Shown: piece after piece, positions 5,818 through 6,108 of the stretch
How positions within the stretch are numbered: the first letter of the stretch is position 1
Layout of the letters: every line of letters begins with the position of its first letter
From: CAVRTJ01 sp964507185
Lineage (GTDB): Bacteria; Acidobacteriota; UBA4820; DSQY01
DNA length: 6,108 nucleotides
Assembly (NCBI GenBank): GCA_964507185.1
Contig: CAZDOY010000094.1
Coordinates: 1 to 6,108 of the forward strand
Reading direction: 5' to 3'
Made by a program: the position numbers and the translations under genes
The notes under the pieces: generated by a model
Told to the model about the DNA's origin: nothing
Seen by the model: the letters and a program-made list of their open reading frames with translations, nothing else
Database searches by the model: none

Positions 5818-5922
5818 GAAAAAGAAGCTGTACCACAACCCAAAACCCAACACCCATAACCCATAACTGTATGGGCTGGTGCTTTTTCCTCTAACTTCTA
5901 ACCCGGCCTTTAGGCCGAGCTT

Positions 5923-5947
5923 CCCTCTAACCTTTTCCCTCTTCCTT
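5923..5947. repeat. 25-bp pyrimidine repeat, copy 2
   Basis: This is identical to 984-1008 in the same orientation. A partial, divergent version (CCTCTAACTTCTAACC) sits just before it at about 5888-5903. Confidence 0.75.
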
Positions 5948-5965
5948 CTTCCCTCTGACCTATAA

Positions 5966-6012
5966 TGCAGTCATTGCGAGGGCTCCATCGAAGGGCATCC
6001 CCGAAGCAATCT
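5966..6012. repeat. dispersed CATTGCGAG...CGAAGCAATC element, copy 2
   Basis: This aligns without gaps to 784-830 in the same orientation, with five mismatches in 47 bp clustered between the conserved ends and the central CATCGAAGGGCATC block. That block-wise conservation suggests the ends and centre are the recognised parts. Confidence 0.75.
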
Positions 6013-6108
6013 CTCACTTCCTGGCACCCGCGTGTTTAATCCATCTTCTTGGGGCTTCCTTTTAGCCCTTAGGCTTTCGGCCTTAGCCCTTCCCAATGGG
6101 ACTGCCGC

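Larger units (their letters stand above)
5689..6108. other. gene-free, repeat-rich intergenic region
   Basis: No credible ORF or RNA gene was seen over these 420 bases. The stretch is a string of repeats, listed separately, that also occur before the operon. It also holds an AACCCA/CCCATAA-rich tract (about 5836-5866, with CCCATAA in tandem at 5853-5866), a small palindrome CGGCCTTTAGGCCG at 5904-5917, and two direct copies of TTAGCCCTT (6062-6070 and 6083-6091). Confidence 0.7.

Noticed and set aside
5832..5868. Telomere-like AACCCA/CCCATAA tract considered as a linear replicon end or satellite
   Set aside because: The units are irregular and few, and the tract fits the low-complexity repeat modules seen elsewhere in the window.

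Overview
This is a GC-rich bacterial window with one secreted-protein gene, a compact three-gene operon on the same strand, and repeat-filled intergenic DNA on both sides of that operon. The strong purine Shine-Dalgarno sites, sigma70-type promoters, a Sec signal peptide and a short ferritin/rubrerythrin-like protein fit a bacterium that is probably Gram-negative and perhaps anaerobic or microaerophilic. The sequence alone does not fix the phylum. Coding DNA is strongly GC at third codon positions, which creates long mirror ORFs on the minus strand that I do not accept as genes.

Layout. At 11-39 there is a well-formed promoter (TTGACT, 17 bp, TATACT) driving a 172-aa exported protein (132-650) with a DUF3887-like domain and an Ala/Pro-rich tail. 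It is closed by a clear intrinsic terminator at 674-701. From about 702 to 1062 there is no gene, only short dispersed repeats. A candidate promoter at 1063-1091 then precedes the operon: a fold-type I PLP aminotransferase (1133-2455), a 952-aa fusion protein (2571-5429) joining a glutamate-cysteine-ligase-family (GCS2) domain to a complete M20 zinc hydrolase, and a 71-aa two-helix ferritin-like protein (5473-5688). From 5689 to the end of the window there is again no gene, and the same repeat types recur.

How the genes may work together. The aminotransferase, an ATP-dependent amide-forming ligase domain and an amide-cleaving metallohydrolase are the three activities of a 'protect, transaminate, release' scheme, as used in LysW-dependent lysine synthesis, where LysK is an M20-type deacylase. 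They could equally build and process a gamma-glutamyl compound or small thiol, as in ergothioneine-type pathways that use a GCS2 ligase, an amidohydrolase and a PLP enzyme. The ligase and hydrolase sharing one polypeptide is the most unusual feature of the window. The substrate is unknown, and both pathway analogies are inference from domain content. The adjacent ferritin-like protein hints at a redox or iron link but does not prove one.

At least four kinds of intergenic repeat occur both upstream and downstream of the operon, so it sits between two mosaics of the same host repeat families.
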